In this document: one piece after another, positions 51,447 to 59,744 of the stretch
Layout of the letters: the number at the start of each line of letters is the position of its first letter
Position numbering within the stretch: the stretch's first letter is position 1
Assembly (NCBI GenBank): GCA_934274515.1
Contig: CAKQTC010000004.1
Coordinates: 1 to 64,000 of the forward strand
Source: an uncultured Clostridia bacterium
Lineage (GTDB): Bacteria > Bacillota > Clostridia > Christensenellales > DTU072
Length of the DNA: 64,000 bases
Direction of reading: 5' to 3'
Program-made: the position numbers and the translations under genes
The notes under the pieces: model-generated
What the model was told of the DNA's origin: nothing
The model's database searches: none
What the model saw: the letters and a program-made list of their open reading frames with translations, nothing else

Positions 51447-52147
51447 AGAGAGTCGCAGTTGCGATAACCATCGGACTAGTGCTAGTCGCACTGATAATAG
51501 CGTTTGGACAAGTGTTTACCGTGCGCTATATCGACGTAGAATTCGTCAACAACGTAAAAGCGGCGAATAAACAAGAAATAATCGACGCTACGGGAATAGA
51601 TACGAATACAAACATCTTTATCCTTGACGAGAAAAAAATTAAAGCGAAAATACAAAACGCGTTTAACGATAACGCTATTAAAGTAAACGATATAGTACGT
51701 GAGTTTCCGAACAAAGTTAAGATAAAAGTTAGTGAAAGAACGCCGCTTTTCAAAATCGCGGCGGAAACGGAAGAGAAAGACGGTTTTGTCACCGTCGATA
51801 GAAATTTCCAAAGGACGTACGTTTATTCTACGGAAGAGATACAGACAGAGCCGCTTATAGAAGTAAAAGGACTTACGATAAAGGACACCTATCTAATAAA
51901 CGAATGCAATGCGCTTAAAAAAATAGCCAATGCGTTAATCGCGCGCGGATTTGCCGAAGACGCCATACCGTATTTTGTAAAAAGCATCGAGTTTAACGAA
52001 AATAAGATAAAAATCAATCTTAGAGCAAGCGAAACCACGTTCGTTTTGACAAGTACGGAAAAAATCGACGAGAAAATAAATCGACTTTACGGTGAGTACG
52101 AAACGACCGATTATAAAGACAGAAACGGCAAAATTTATACCGCATAA
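51443..52147 (+). CDS. ftsQ: Cell division protein FtsQ/DivIB
   Basis: Bitopic divisome protein, 234 residues: a short cytoplasmic start, one membrane helix (about 5-24), a POTRA domain (about 29-95, with FVNNVKAANKQEI and REFPNKVKIKVSERTP), and a beta domain. It is co-translated with murA. A 139-nt gap containing a fresh promoter separates it from ftsA. Confidence 0.88.
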   Translation: MKRVAVAITIGLVLVALIIAFGQVFTVRYIDVEFVNNVKAANKQEIIDATGIDTNTNIFILDEKKIKAKIQNAFNDNAIKVNDIVREFPNKVKIKVSERTPLFKIAAETEEKDGFVTVDRNFQRTYVYSTEEIQTEPLIEVKGLTIKDTYLINECNALKKIANALIARGFAEDAIPYFVKSIEFNENKIKINLRASETTFVLTSTEKIDEKINRLYGEYETTDYKDRNGKIYTA

Positions 52148-52181
52148 TTAATTTTTCGAGAAATTTTTATATATCCCTACA

Positions 52182-52210
52182 TTGACTATTATTTTTTTAT
52201 AGTATATAAT
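52182..52210 (+). promoter_or_regulatory. Promoter of ftsA-ftsZ
   Basis: TTGACT (52182-52187), 17-bp spacer, TATAAT (52205-52210). A leader of about 70 nt ends in GAAAGG before ftsA. Confidence 0.82.
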
Positions 52211-52286
52211 TATTCTAATTAGACGTAAAGAATTCGGCAAATCAGTCGAAATAAAATGCGTTTGATTACGTTGTTCGGAAAGGTTT

Positions 52287-53372
52287 ATGGCAAAAGAAAA
52301 AAAATGCGTGCTTGAAATAGGTTCTTCCTGCGTAAAACTTACGGGAGTAGAAATCATCAACGGAAACGTCGGCAGAAGTTTTTTCAAGACGTACAGACAC
52401 GACGGAATAAAAAACAACTTTTTCGTTAATCCGGAAAAGTTAATGTCCGTTATAGAAAAAACTCTTTCCGAGTACGAAGACGCCGAATGTGTGCAACTTA
52501 AAGAAGTGTATCTTATTTTGCCGCAACGGTTTTTCCGTTTTAGTCACGATACTAACTCCATCGCGATAAAAAACGGGGTAGTCAACAAGTTTGACGTAGC
52601 GGATATTATAGATTATTCGCTTCAAGAAGTCGAGGACTGCGAAAAACTTAAATGCGTACCGATTGCGTTTATGGTTAAAGACGACTACGTCGATAATCCT
52701 ATCGGACAGGAATGTGCCGAGATGTCGATGGTGTCCGTATCGGAAGGAATACTTGTTCGTATTAACGAATTCTTTAACGATATATCCAAACGGCTCGATA
52801 TTAAGTTCATCTACGTTCCGATTATGGAGCCCGTTTTGGATAAATTACAAAACGAACTTGCAACGAACAGAAGTTCCCGCGTGGCGATATATTTTAGCGA
52901 AAACTTCATCGACGTTTGCTATTGCGAGATGAAGGCGGTTATTGCCGAAAAGACGATTGAGGTAGGCAATGCGGATTTCGTGGGGGCGTTGGCAGAACTA
53001 AACAAAACCGATTACGATACGGCGAGAGAACTTCTCGGACATATCAACTTTAATCTCGACGGCGGGAAATATGTTGTTTCGGGGACCGAAACGCACGTTT
53101 TTGACGTAAACGAAGTTAATTCCGGGATAAAGAAACTGTATTCGTACTTGGCGGAAGAAATAAAAAAAGCGTTATCCGTAATGATAGGCGACGCGATTTT
53201 GCCTATATATTGCGCCGGAGAAGAGATTGCGTGCGTAAGGGGAGCGGATGGACTGCTTACCGAAAAAATAGGTATGCCTGTCACCGTGCTTACGCCGGAC
53301 GTGTTACTATGGAACACGCCTGCCGACTATGCTATGGCAGGACTTGTGGAAAAATTACTTAAAAACGATTGA
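52287..53372 (+). CDS. ftsA: Divergent FtsA with degenerate nucleotide site
   Basis: Actin-like membrane adaptor of FtsZ. It is identified by position before ftsZ and by the FtsA-specific 1C domain (about 75-165, with KFDVADIIDYSLQ and DNPIG). At 361 residues it is shorter than the usual 400-430. The phosphate-1 motif is changed (LEIGSSCVK for LDIGxxxxK). The phosphate-2 region reads AIYFSENFIDVCYC with no glycine or threonine, and the adenosine motif GGG is CAGEE. The chain ends right after the actin fold (AMAGLVEKLLKND), without the linker and amphipathic membrane helix. ATP binding and membrane tethering are thus doubtful. It shares a promoter with ftsZ, 21 nt downstream. Confidence 0.75.
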   Translation: MAKEKKCVLEIGSSCVKLTGVEIINGNVGRSFFKTYRHDGIKNNFFVNPEKLMSVIEKTLSEYEDAECVQLKEVYLILPQRFFRFSHDTNSIAIKNGVVNKFDVADIIDYSLQEVEDCEKLKCVPIAFMVKDDYVDNPIGQECAEMSMVSVSEGILVRINEFFNDISKRLDIKFIYVPIMEPVLDKLQNELATNRSSRVAIYFSENFIDVCYCEMKAVIAEKTIEVGNADFVGALAELNKTDYDTARELLGHINFNLDGGKYVVSGTETHVFDVNEVNSGIKKLYSYLAEEIKKALSVMIGDAILPIYCAGEEIACVRGADGLLTEKIGMPVTVLTPDVLLWNTPADYAMAGLVEKLLKND

Positions 53373-53393
53373 TATACTTGGAGGACGAAACTT

Positions 53394-54527
53394 ATGGACT
53401 TCGATACGAGCGATATGAAAATAAAGATTATCGGAATAGGCGGAGGCGGTTGCAACGCCGTTAAACGCTTGTCGAAAAGAAAAGAACAATTCGGTGCGAT
53501 AGATTTTTACGCGGCAAACACCGACGCTATGGCTTTGTCCGATACGATTGACGAAGGACTTGACATAAAACCGATAAAACTCGGAGAAAAAAGCACGAAA
53601 GGGAACGGCGCGGGGGCAAAACCCGAAGTCGGAAGAATAGCGACGGAAGAATCTAAAGCGGAAATCGAGGCGGCAATAGGCGACGCAAAACTCTTGTTTA
53701 TAACAGCCGGAATGGGCGGCGGAACAGGCACCGGCGGTGCGCCTGTAATTGCCAAAATCGCAAGCGAGAAACAGATTCTTACCATCGGCGTAGTTACTTT
53801 GCCGTTCGATTACGAGGGGGCGGAAAAATATCACGTTGCGTCCGCCGGCATTGCGGAAATGCGCAAGTACGTCGATATTATGATAGTTGTTTCCAACCAA
53901 AAAGCCTTCGACTCGTGCGGTTCGAGTGCGCCTATGCATAACATTTTTGAAAAAGCGGACGAAGTGCTGGTAAACAGTATTAAAGGTATTACCGATATTA
54001 TCGTAAACCATTCGCTCGTTAACCTTGACTTTGCCGATATATCCACCGTTATTCGCGGAAAGAAAACCGCGCATATCGGGTTAGGCTTAGCCACGGGCGA
54101 AAACAGAATGTTTAAGGCTTTGCGTATGGCGAGCAATAACGAACTTCTCAATACTACGATAGAAGGTGCGAAAAACATAATCATCAATATCGTTGCCGAT
54201 TACGAATTGTCGGGAGAAGAAGTCAATAAGGCGTTGTCGCTTATTCCGAAAGTCGTTGCGGAAGACGCAAGAATTATTCACGGAATAGGTTTCGACAAGA
54301 ACCTAAGACAAGAAGTGCACGTAACGATTATCGCAACCGGGCTTGCTGACGACGATTACGAAGACGACGAAGAAACAAAAGAATTTGAACGTCATAACCC
54401 GGACGAACTCATAGCGGGATTTAGCGTCAGAACAACGGAAAAAAGCGACGCCACGGAAAAACAAACGAACGAGCAATCGGGCGGTGCGATAGAAAATCTG
54501 TTGAAAAAACTGCAAGACAGACAATAA
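53394..54527 (+). CDS. ftsZ: Cell division GTPase FtsZ
   Basis: Tubulin-like GTPase forming the Z ring, 377 residues. The nucleotide motifs are IGGGGCNAV near the N-terminus and the tubulin signature GMGGGTGTGGAP, with the T7 loop NLDFADI supplying the catalytic Asp. The variable linker is rich in Glu, Asp and Thr. The C-terminus reads AIENLLKKLQDRQ rather than the conserved IPxFLRxR peptide that binds FtsA and SepF. GGAGG precedes the start, and a terminator follows. Confidence 0.97.
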   Translation: MDFDTSDMKIKIIGIGGGGCNAVKRLSKRKEQFGAIDFYAANTDAMALSDTIDEGLDIKPIKLGEKSTKGNGAGAKPEVGRIATEESKAEIEAAIGDAKLLFITAGMGGGTGTGGAPVIAKIASEKQILTIGVVTLPFDYEGAEKYHVASAGIAEMRKYVDIMIVVSNQKAFDSCGSSAPMHNIFEKADEVLVNSIKGITDIIVNHSLVNLDFADISTVIRGKKTAHIGLGLATGENRMFKALRMASNNELLNTTIEGAKNIIINIVADYELSGEEVNKALSLIPKVVAEDARIIHGIGFDKNLRQEVHVTIIATGLADDDYEDDEETKEFERHNPDELIAGFSVRTTEKSDATEKQTNEQSGGAIENLLKKLQDRQ

Positions 54528-54554
54528 CATTTATAAAAAATTAAAGGAATACAA

Positions 54555-54586
54555 AGGCCGAAACTAAACGATTTCGGTCTTTTTTT
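54555..54586 (+). terminator. Terminator between ftsZ and spoIIGA
   Basis: Stem AGGCCGAAA (54555-54563) / TTTCGGTCT (54572-54580) with one G-T pair and an 8-nt loop, then T7. It ends only about 10 nt before the spoIIGA ATG. Confidence 0.88.
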
Positions 54587-54595
54587 ACGGTAAAA

Positions 54596-55372
54596 ATGAC
54601 AGTATATATCGAAGAAGTATTTATAAGCAATTTTTTTATCGATTATCTTATTTTTTCGCTTACCGTCGATATTCTCAAAAGTAAAACGAAACGAACGAGG
54701 TTAATCGTTACGTCGTTCGTAGGCGCGGTGGCAAGTTGTTTGGTCCCGATATTTCCGTTTATAGTGGTTCCGTTAAAAATTTTATGTTTGATAACTTTAC
54801 CGTTTTTTGTTAAAAAACATAAGCACGCGAGAGATTATTTTCTCACGGTTAGCGTTTTTACTTCCGTTACGCTTGTTATGGGTGGCGCAGCGTATCTAAT
54901 TAAATGTAGCGTCAGATACGATATTTATTTGAAACTTGCCTATGGAATAGTTCCCGTACTTTTTTCGTCTTCGGGGATAATAGTTTTGTTTATCGTAAAA
55001 GAGTTACGAGCGAGATTGCTTAACGAGCGTGAAAAAAACGGGAATATAAAGCGGGTAAAAATTTGCGACGAATACGGCGACAGTTACGACGGTGACGGGT
55101 TATGGGACAGCGGGAACAAGATTTATGCGAATAATGGCGAACCCGTTACGGTTGTAAGCGAACGGATATATAATAAGTTTTGCGGAGAAGAAGAGAGCGT
55201 TTTCGTCAGAACCGTATCAGGAATAGTCGATTTGAAAGCGAAGGACGCGGATTTGTTGATATATTCCGATAACGGAAATAATATGATATATAAAACGAAA
55301 ATCGCTTCCGCGCCGTTCTTGATCGGGCGAGAAGAAATAATATTGCACGCCGATATGTTGGAGGATAAATGA
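54596..55372 (+). CDS. spoIIGA: SpoIIGA, membrane protease that activates pro-sigma-E
   Basis: Aspartic protease in the septal membrane that trims pro-sigma-E after engulfment signalling. The 258-residue protein has five membrane helices in the first 145 residues and a cytoplasmic protease domain with the catalytic motif DSGN at Asp171-Asn174. The N-terminus MTVYIEEVFISNFFIDY aligns with the family start. No Shine-Dalgarno lies before the ATG, which follows a terminator T-tract by 10 nt. It overlaps sigE by 4 nt, the usual partner. Confidence 0.93.
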   Translation: MTVYIEEVFISNFFIDYLIFSLTVDILKSKTKRTRLIVTSFVGAVASCLVPIFPFIVVPLKILCLITLPFFVKKHKHARDYFLTVSVFTSVTLVMGGAAYLIKCSVRYDIYLKLAYGIVPVLFSSSGIIVLFIVKELRARLLNEREKNGNIKRVKICDEYGDSYDGDGLWDSGNKIYANNGEPVTVVSERIYNKFCGEEESVFVRTVSGIVDLKAKDADLLIYSDNGNNMIYKTKIASAPFLIGREEIILHADMLEDK

Positions 55373-56070
55373 AAGATTTTTTTAAGAAATTTTTTGCAAA
55401 AATCAAGAGATTTTTTTGCGGTAAAGAGAATAGTTGCGATTATATCGTATCGTTGCCTAGTCCGCTCGGCGAAAGGGAAGAGGCTGAGGCGATTGCTCTT
55501 GCCGAACAAGGCGACGAAACGGCAAGAAATTTGCTTGTCGAACATAATTTAAGGCTAGTCGTATATATAGCGAAACGGTTTGACAATACGGGGATAGATA
55601 TAGAAGAACTTATATCCGTCGGAACTCTGGGATTAATTAAAGCGGTAAAAAGTTATAACAGTGCAAAAAATATAAAACTTGCCACGTTTGCTTCGCGCTG
55701 CATAGAAAACGAAATATTAATGTATTTAAGGAAAACGGCAAAAATCAAAGCGGAAGTTAGTCTTGACGAGCCGCTTAACGTGGACTGGGAAGGAAATCAA
55801 CTCGTATTAAGCGACGTGTTAGGCACGGATAACGATATGATTTATCGGGACGCGGAAAGTCGGGTAGAAAGCGATATACTTAAAGAACTTTTCGATAAAC
55901 TAAGCGAGCGCGATCGCGCGATAGTCGGAATGAGATACGGTTTGTACGGAATAGAAGAAAAAACGCAAAAAGAAATTGCGGATATGATGAACATATCGCA
56001 GTCGTACATAAGCAGGTTGGAAAAGAAGATTTTATCTAAGTTAAAAAAAGAATTCGTCAAGTGCGAATAA
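55369..56070 (+). CDS. sigE: Pro-sigma-E, early mother-cell sigma factor
   Basis: Sigma-70 family factor of 233 residues directing early mother-cell transcription. The first 28 residues form a basic, aromatic-rich pro-sequence (KDFFKKFFAKIKRFF) that SpoIIGA would remove. Region 2 has NLRLVVYIAKRF and TFASRCIENEILM, and region 4 the helix-turn-helix ADMMNISQSYISRLEK. GGAGG lies in the end of spoIIGA, giving coupled translation. Confidence 0.95.
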   Translation: MKDFFKKFFAKIKRFFCGKENSCDYIVSLPSPLGEREEAEAIALAEQGDETARNLLVEHNLRLVVYIAKRFDNTGIDIEELISVGTLGLIKAVKSYNSAKNIKLATFASRCIENEILMYLRKTAKIKAEVSLDEPLNVDWEGNQLVLSDVLGTDNDMIYRDAESRVESDILKELFDKLSERDRAIVGMRYGLYGIEEKTQKEIADMMNISQSYISRLEKKILSKLKKEFVKCE

Positions 56071-56130
56071 AACGAACGGCAAAGGAAAATACTATGTTTA
56101 CGGAGCAAAGTAGTTACATAAGGAGGGCTT

Positions 56131-56898
56131 ATGGCTCAAAAAGTTGTAATTACCGGAATGTGTACTTCCGATTTGCCGAAGTACTCCACAAAAGAAATAG
56201 AGGAAATGCTAAGGAGAGTTAAGAACGGAGAAACCGCCTTAAGAGAGAAGTTTATCGAGGGAAATATGCGTCTTGTGTTGAGCATGGTGCAACGGTTTAA
56301 GACGGATAAAGTATCGGGCGACGATTTGTTTCAAGTAGGAATGTTGGGGCTTATAAAAGCACTCGATAATTTTAACGTTAATTTGAACGTGCGTTTTTCG
56401 ACTTACGCTGTCCCGATGATACTCGGCGAAATTAAACGCTATATAAGGGAAAGCACCGCGTTAAAAGTAGGGAGAGGAATAAGAGATATTGCATATCGGG
56501 CGATGAGTGCCAGAGAGAGAATGGAAACGGAAACTACGGGCGAAGTCGGACTTGAAGAAATCGCGGCGGAAATAGACGTTCCTTACGCGGAAGTTGTTAG
56601 TGCGCTTGACGCAATAAGCGATCCGGTTTCCATATACGAATCGGTATATAACGAAGGCGAAGACAGTATGCTTGTCGTTGACAAAATAAGCGATCCGGAA
56701 AGCGAAGAGGACAGAATGGATAAAATCTCGTTAAGAGAAGGCATAGAGCGTCTTCCCGAGCGAGAAAAAGCAGTGATAAATCTAAGGTATTATCAAGGGA
56801 AAACCCAAACGGAAATATCCAAAGAACTATGTATGAGCCAAGCGCAGATAAGTAGGCTTGAAAATAGCGCGCTAAGGCAACTTAAATCCGCATTTTAG
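56131..56898 (+). CDS. sigG: Sigma-G, late forespore sigma factor
   Basis: Late forespore sigma factor, 255 residues, with the family N-terminus VVITGMCTSDLPK and no pro-sequence. Region 2 includes GNMRLVLSMVQRF and RFSTYAVPMILGEIKRYIR, shared by sigma-F and sigma-G; the N-terminus separates the two. AAGGAGGG precedes the start. It lies 60 nt after sigE, as in Bacillus. I could not find a convincing sigma-F promoter in the gap. Confidence 0.95.
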   Translation: MAQKVVITGMCTSDLPKYSTKEIEEMLRRVKNGETALREKFIEGNMRLVLSMVQRFKTDKVSGDDLFQVGMLGLIKALDNFNVNLNVRFSTYAVPMILGEIKRYIRESTALKVGRGIRDIAYRAMSARERMETETTGEVGLEEIAAEIDVPYAEVVSALDAISDPVSIYESVYNEGEDSMLVVDKISDPESEEDRMDKISLREGIERLPEREKAVINLRYYQGKTQTEISKELCMSQAQISRLENSALRQLKSAF

Positions 56899-56911
56899 AA
56901 TAAAACAAACG

Positions 56912-56949
56912 TACTCGGCATAAGTTTATACTATGAACAATGCCGAGTA
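56912..56949 (+). promoter_or_regulatory. Hairpin enclosing the ylmC start codon
   Basis: TACTCGGCAT (56912-56921) and ATGCCGAGTA (56940-56949) form a perfect 10-bp stem; the 18-nt loop holds the ylmC ATG (56933). TACTTTTTG follows. It could stop transcription after sigG or hold back ylmC translation. Confidence 0.65.
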
Positions 56950-57220
56950 TACTTTTTGTGAACTTAGAGAAAAAGAAGTCGTAAATGTTGCCGACGGCAA
57001 AAAACTCGGAAGAATAACCGACGTTTCTTTTAATCAAAAAGGGCAATTAACCGGACTAATCGTTCCCGGCGAAAAAAATTTTTTGAAAAACATAACGGGT
57101 TCGGACAGTCTGTTCGTCCCGTTTAACTGCGTGCTTAAAATAGGAAACGACGTAATACTCGTTGACTTAAACAACAATCCGCCTCCGCCGCCGTCGGGGT
57201 TGCCGCCGTGTAGGTGTTGA
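56933..57220 (+). CDS. YlmC/YmxH-family PRC-barrel protein
   Basis: 95-residue small PRC-barrel protein found next to sigE/sigG in spore formers; its role is unclear. The family core LREKEVVNVADGKKLGRITDV and a VPFNCVLKIGNDVILVDL end are visible. The tail PPPPPSGLPPCRC with two cysteines is unusual. No other start codon lies in frame downstream. No Shine-Dalgarno is seen, and the start codon is in the loop of a hairpin. Confidence 0.85.
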   Translation: MNNAEYTFCELREKEVVNVADGKKLGRITDVSFNQKGQLTGLIVPGEKNFLKNITGSDSLFVPFNCVLKIGNDVILVDLNNNPPPPPSGLPPCRC

Positions 57221-57262
57221 GTAAAATTTGGAAAAGTAGTTCGTTATTAAAAGATAAAATTC

Positions 57263-57291
57263 TTTACAAACAGCGTTTTTAAGGTTATAAT
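57263..57291 (+). promoter_or_regulatory. Promoter of nrdR
   Basis: TTTACA (57263-57268), 17-bp spacer, TATAAT (57286-57291). The ATG is 28 nt downstream with GGAG in the leader. Confidence 0.78.
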
Positions 57292-57319
57292 GTAGAAAAA
57301 GTCTTAGGAGCGTGAGAGT

Positions 57320-57799
57320 ATGAAGTGCATTTTTTGCGGAAATATGGATAGCAAGGTAGTAGATTCGCGTGTTAGCGAAGACGGGACTTCCATAAGGCGC
57401 AGACGGGAATGCATCGCTTGCGGCAAACGTTTTACCACATACGAAAAAGTGGAAAGCGCGCCGATACTCGTCATTAAAAACAACGGGAACAGACAGATGT
57501 TCGATACCGCGAAAGTAAAAGCAGGCATAATAAAGGCGTGCGAAAAACGACCTGTACCTATGGCGGCAATCGACAAACTCGTCGAAGACATAGAACGCCG
57601 TATCCATAACACGCTTGCGCAAGAAATCACGAGCAAAGACATCGGGAATATGGTTATGGAAGGGCTTAAAAGCCTTGACGACGTGGCTTACGTTCGTTTT
57701 GCGTCGGTACATCGCGAGTTTAAGGACATCAACATTTTACTTGAAGAAATCGAGCAGTTGGTGAAAGACAAAAAGAAGAATGAAGGTCAAGAAGTTTAA
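57320..57799 (+). CDS. nrdR: NrdR, repressor of ribonucleotide reductase genes
   Basis: Zinc-ribbon/ATP-cone repressor that senses dATP and ATP and controls nrd genes; 159 residues. The zinc ribbon has CIFC at the start and CIAC near residue 34, followed by GKRFTTYEKVE, then the ATP-cone domain. GGAG precedes the start. It overlaps the next gene by 20 nt. No nrd gene or clear NrdR box is in the window. Confidence 0.95.
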   Translation: MKCIFCGNMDSKVVDSRVSEDGTSIRRRRECIACGKRFTTYEKVESAPILVIKNNGNRQMFDTAKVKAGIIKACEKRPVPMAAIDKLVEDIERRIHNTLAQEITSKDIGNMVMEGLKSLDDVAYVRFASVHREFKDINILLEEIEQLVKDKKKNEGQEV

Positions 57800-58616
57800 C
57801 TATCAAGGCAAGGATAAAAACGTCCTTAAAGCGATAAGCGAAGAGTGCCCGAATTTCGGGTATTCTTTTTTGCAAAAAATTCTTCGAAAAAACGATATAA
57901 AAATTAATTCAAGACGAATAAAAACCGATGAAACCGTTAGAAGCGGCGACGTCGTGGAATTTTTTTACTCCGAAAAGTCGGAAAACAAAACGGAAATCAT
58001 ATACGAAGACGAAAACATAATCGCGTTTTACAAGCCTAAAAAAATAAGCAGTCAAGGCAATAATTCGTTTGAAGAACGAATAAAAGAATTACACGGAAAA
58101 AACCATATTCTCTGTCATCGGTTGGATACTAACACGGACGGATTGATTTTTTTTGCTAAAAACGAACGTGTTTTTAATGAAATGAAGCGTTTGTTTAAGG
58201 ACGGGGCGATAGAAAAGCACTATTTTGCGCTCGTTTACGGAACAATTCAACAATGCGGGGAGTATCGAGATTACCTATTCAAAGACAGCGGTAAAGGTAA
58301 GGTTTTTATATCTGAAAAGCAAAGTAAAGGCAGCAAAGAGGCAATTTTACGCTATAAACCGCTTGAAAATAATCAAAATTCAACATTACTCGACGTGACG
58401 CTCGTTACCGGAAGAACGCATCAAATACGGGCGCAACTGGCATTTCACGGTTATCCGATAATAGGGGACGGGAAATACGGCACGGAAGAAGTAAATGCCG
58501 TATTCGGGAAAAAAACGCAGCAACTTACGGCATATAAAACGATTTTTCACGTCAAAGACGGATTATTGAAATATCTTGACGGGATTGAAATCGAACTCGT
58601 AAATTATAAAAAGTAA
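57780..58616 (+). CDS. RluA-family pseudouridine synthase with S4-like N-terminus
   Basis: Second pseudouridine synthase of the window, 278 residues. Unlike the one at 3902-4639 it begins with an S4-like RNA-binding domain (about 20-65, with FLQKILRKNDIKIN). The catalytic motif HRLDTNTDG holds the active Asp, and GRTHQIRAQLA is the later family signature. It overlaps nrdR by 20 nt, so it is co-expressed. The target RNA site is not predictable by eye. Confidence 0.9.
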   Translation: MKVKKFNYQGKDKNVLKAISEECPNFGYSFLQKILRKNDIKINSRRIKTDETVRSGDVVEFFYSEKSENKTEIIYEDENIIAFYKPKKISSQGNNSFEERIKELHGKNHILCHRLDTNTDGLIFFAKNERVFNEMKRLFKDGAIEKHYFALVYGTIQQCGEYRDYLFKDSGKGKVFISEKQSKGSKEAILRYKPLENNQNSTLLDVTLVTGRTHQIRAQLAFHGYPIIGDGKYGTEEVNAVFGKKTQQLTAYKTIFHVKDGLLKYLDGIEIELVNYKK

Positions 58617-58665
58617 CAACTTTCGATTTTTTTCGACATATATTATATAATATCGTCGGAGGAAA

Positions 58666-59370
58666 ATGATACTTGAAGGTTTTTTCGCGTTACTTAGTAA
58701 TATTCTGCTTTTTACAGCAAAATTAGACAATTCAAATTCTTTTCCGAGACCGCTTTCGCCCGAAAAAGAGAAAGAATATTTAGAAAAATTCAAAAAGACG
58801 GGAGATTTAGAGGCGAGAAATATACTCGTGCAACATAATTTGCGTTTAGTGGTTTTTATAGCGAAAAAATACGTAAATTATCCGGATAACGACGAATTAA
58901 TATCGGTTGGAACGCTAGGACTTATAAAGGCAATCAACACGTTTGACGCGAGCAAAGGCTCGCAACTTGCCACGTATGCGAGCAGGTGTATAGAAAACGA
59001 AATTCTTATGACTATGCGCAGTTATAAAAAACGTGCCAACGACGTATCTCTTTATGGTAGTATAGGAAGAGATAAAGAGGGGAATGAACTATCGATTATC
59101 GAACTTTTGCAAACAGACGATGAAAGCGTGTATGAAAAAACCGACGCACAGTTCGTTAAAAAAACAATAAAAAATCTTATGGATAAATATCTTTCCGAAC
59201 GAGAAAGAAAGATAATTGCTTCTAGGTTCGGACTGGATACGGGAGAAGGTTTAACGCAGCAAAACGTGGCAGATATGCTCGGTATCTCGCGGTCATACAT
59301 ATCTAGAATCGAAAAAAAAGCACTTGCAAAGTTAAAGAAAGCAATCGAAAGCGAAAAATTACAGTTTTGA
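58666..59370 (+). CDS. sigK: Pro-sigma-K, late mother-cell sigma factor
   Basis: Late mother-cell sigma factor, 234 residues. The hydrophobic N-terminus ILEGFFALLSNILLFTAKL followed by SFPRPLS matches the pro-sequence of Bacillus sigma-K, which SpoIVFB removes. Region 2 has HNLRLVVFIAKKY and TYASRCIENEILM, and region 4 ADMLGISRSYISRIEK. The gene is intact, with no skin-type insertion. GGAGG precedes the ATG. CATATATT at 58636 is too weak to call as a sigma-E box. Confidence 0.93.
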   Translation: MILEGFFALLSNILLFTAKLDNSNSFPRPLSPEKEKEYLEKFKKTGDLEARNILVQHNLRLVVFIAKKYVNYPDNDELISVGTLGLIKAINTFDASKGSQLATYASRCIENEILMTMRSYKKRANDVSLYGSIGRDKEGNELSIIELLQTDDESVYEKTDAQFVKKTIKNLMDKYLSERERKIIASRFGLDTGEGLTQQNVADMLGISRSYISRIEKKALAKLKKAIESEKLQF

Positions 59371-59392
59371 TATAATTTGTATCAAACGCAAC

Positions 59393-59422
59393 GAAAAAAG
59401 TCCCGATTAGGGGACTTTTTTC
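59393..59422. terminator. Bidirectional terminator between sigK and rnpB
   Basis: Stem GAAAAAAGTCCC (59393-59404) / GGGACTTTTTTC (59411-59422) with a 6-nt loop. T tracts on both strands serve convergent sigK and rnpB. Confidence 0.9.
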
Positions 59423-59738
59423 GGTTAGTCTGTAAGCCGAGTTCTGTCGAGATCGGTCATCTGTCTAGGCGAATCGTTACCGAAACGCTCAAGCGATACG
59501 AAACAAGTCGGGCAGACTATGTGTTTCAACTCTTGCATCGAGTGGGGTTTACACGGCCAATTTCGTTGCCGAACTGCCGGTGCGCTCTTACCGCACCTTT
59601 CCACCCTTACAGCAATTTCTTGCTGCGGTTTATTTCTGTTGCACTATCCTTAAAGTTACCTTCAGCGGGCGTTACCCGTCACCCTGCCCTGCGATGCTCG
59701 GACTTTCCTCATCTTGCGATGCGACCGATCGACTAACA
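59423..59738 (-). ncRNA. rnpB: RNase P RNA
   Basis: Catalytic RNA that matures tRNA 5' ends, read on the minus strand. The conserved segment GAGGAAAGTCCGAGC (59710-59696) lies near the 5' end and pairs across P4 with the 3' segment AGATGACCG...GACAGAACTCGGCTTA. GGTGCGG-AAGAGCGCACC and GGGTGACGGG-type helices are also visible. P1 is GTTAGTC (59737-59731) with GACTAAC (59430-59424). The ends are set by P1 and the terminator. Confidence 0.95.
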
Positions 59739-59744
59739 AACTGT

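Noticed and set aside
54291..54297. A single TTCGACA resembling a Spo0A box near spoIIGA
   Set aside because: It is the ftsZ codons Phe-Asp-Lys, both codons are common here, and there is no second box or suitable promoter.
56065..56093. GAATA and GGAAAATACT as a sigma-F promoter of sigG
   Set aside because: The -35 has a wrong second base and the -10 misses a conserved A, so the match is not better than chance.
58636..58643. CATATATT as a sigma-E -10 box for sigK
   Set aside because: Two mismatches at key positions and no -35 at the right distance.
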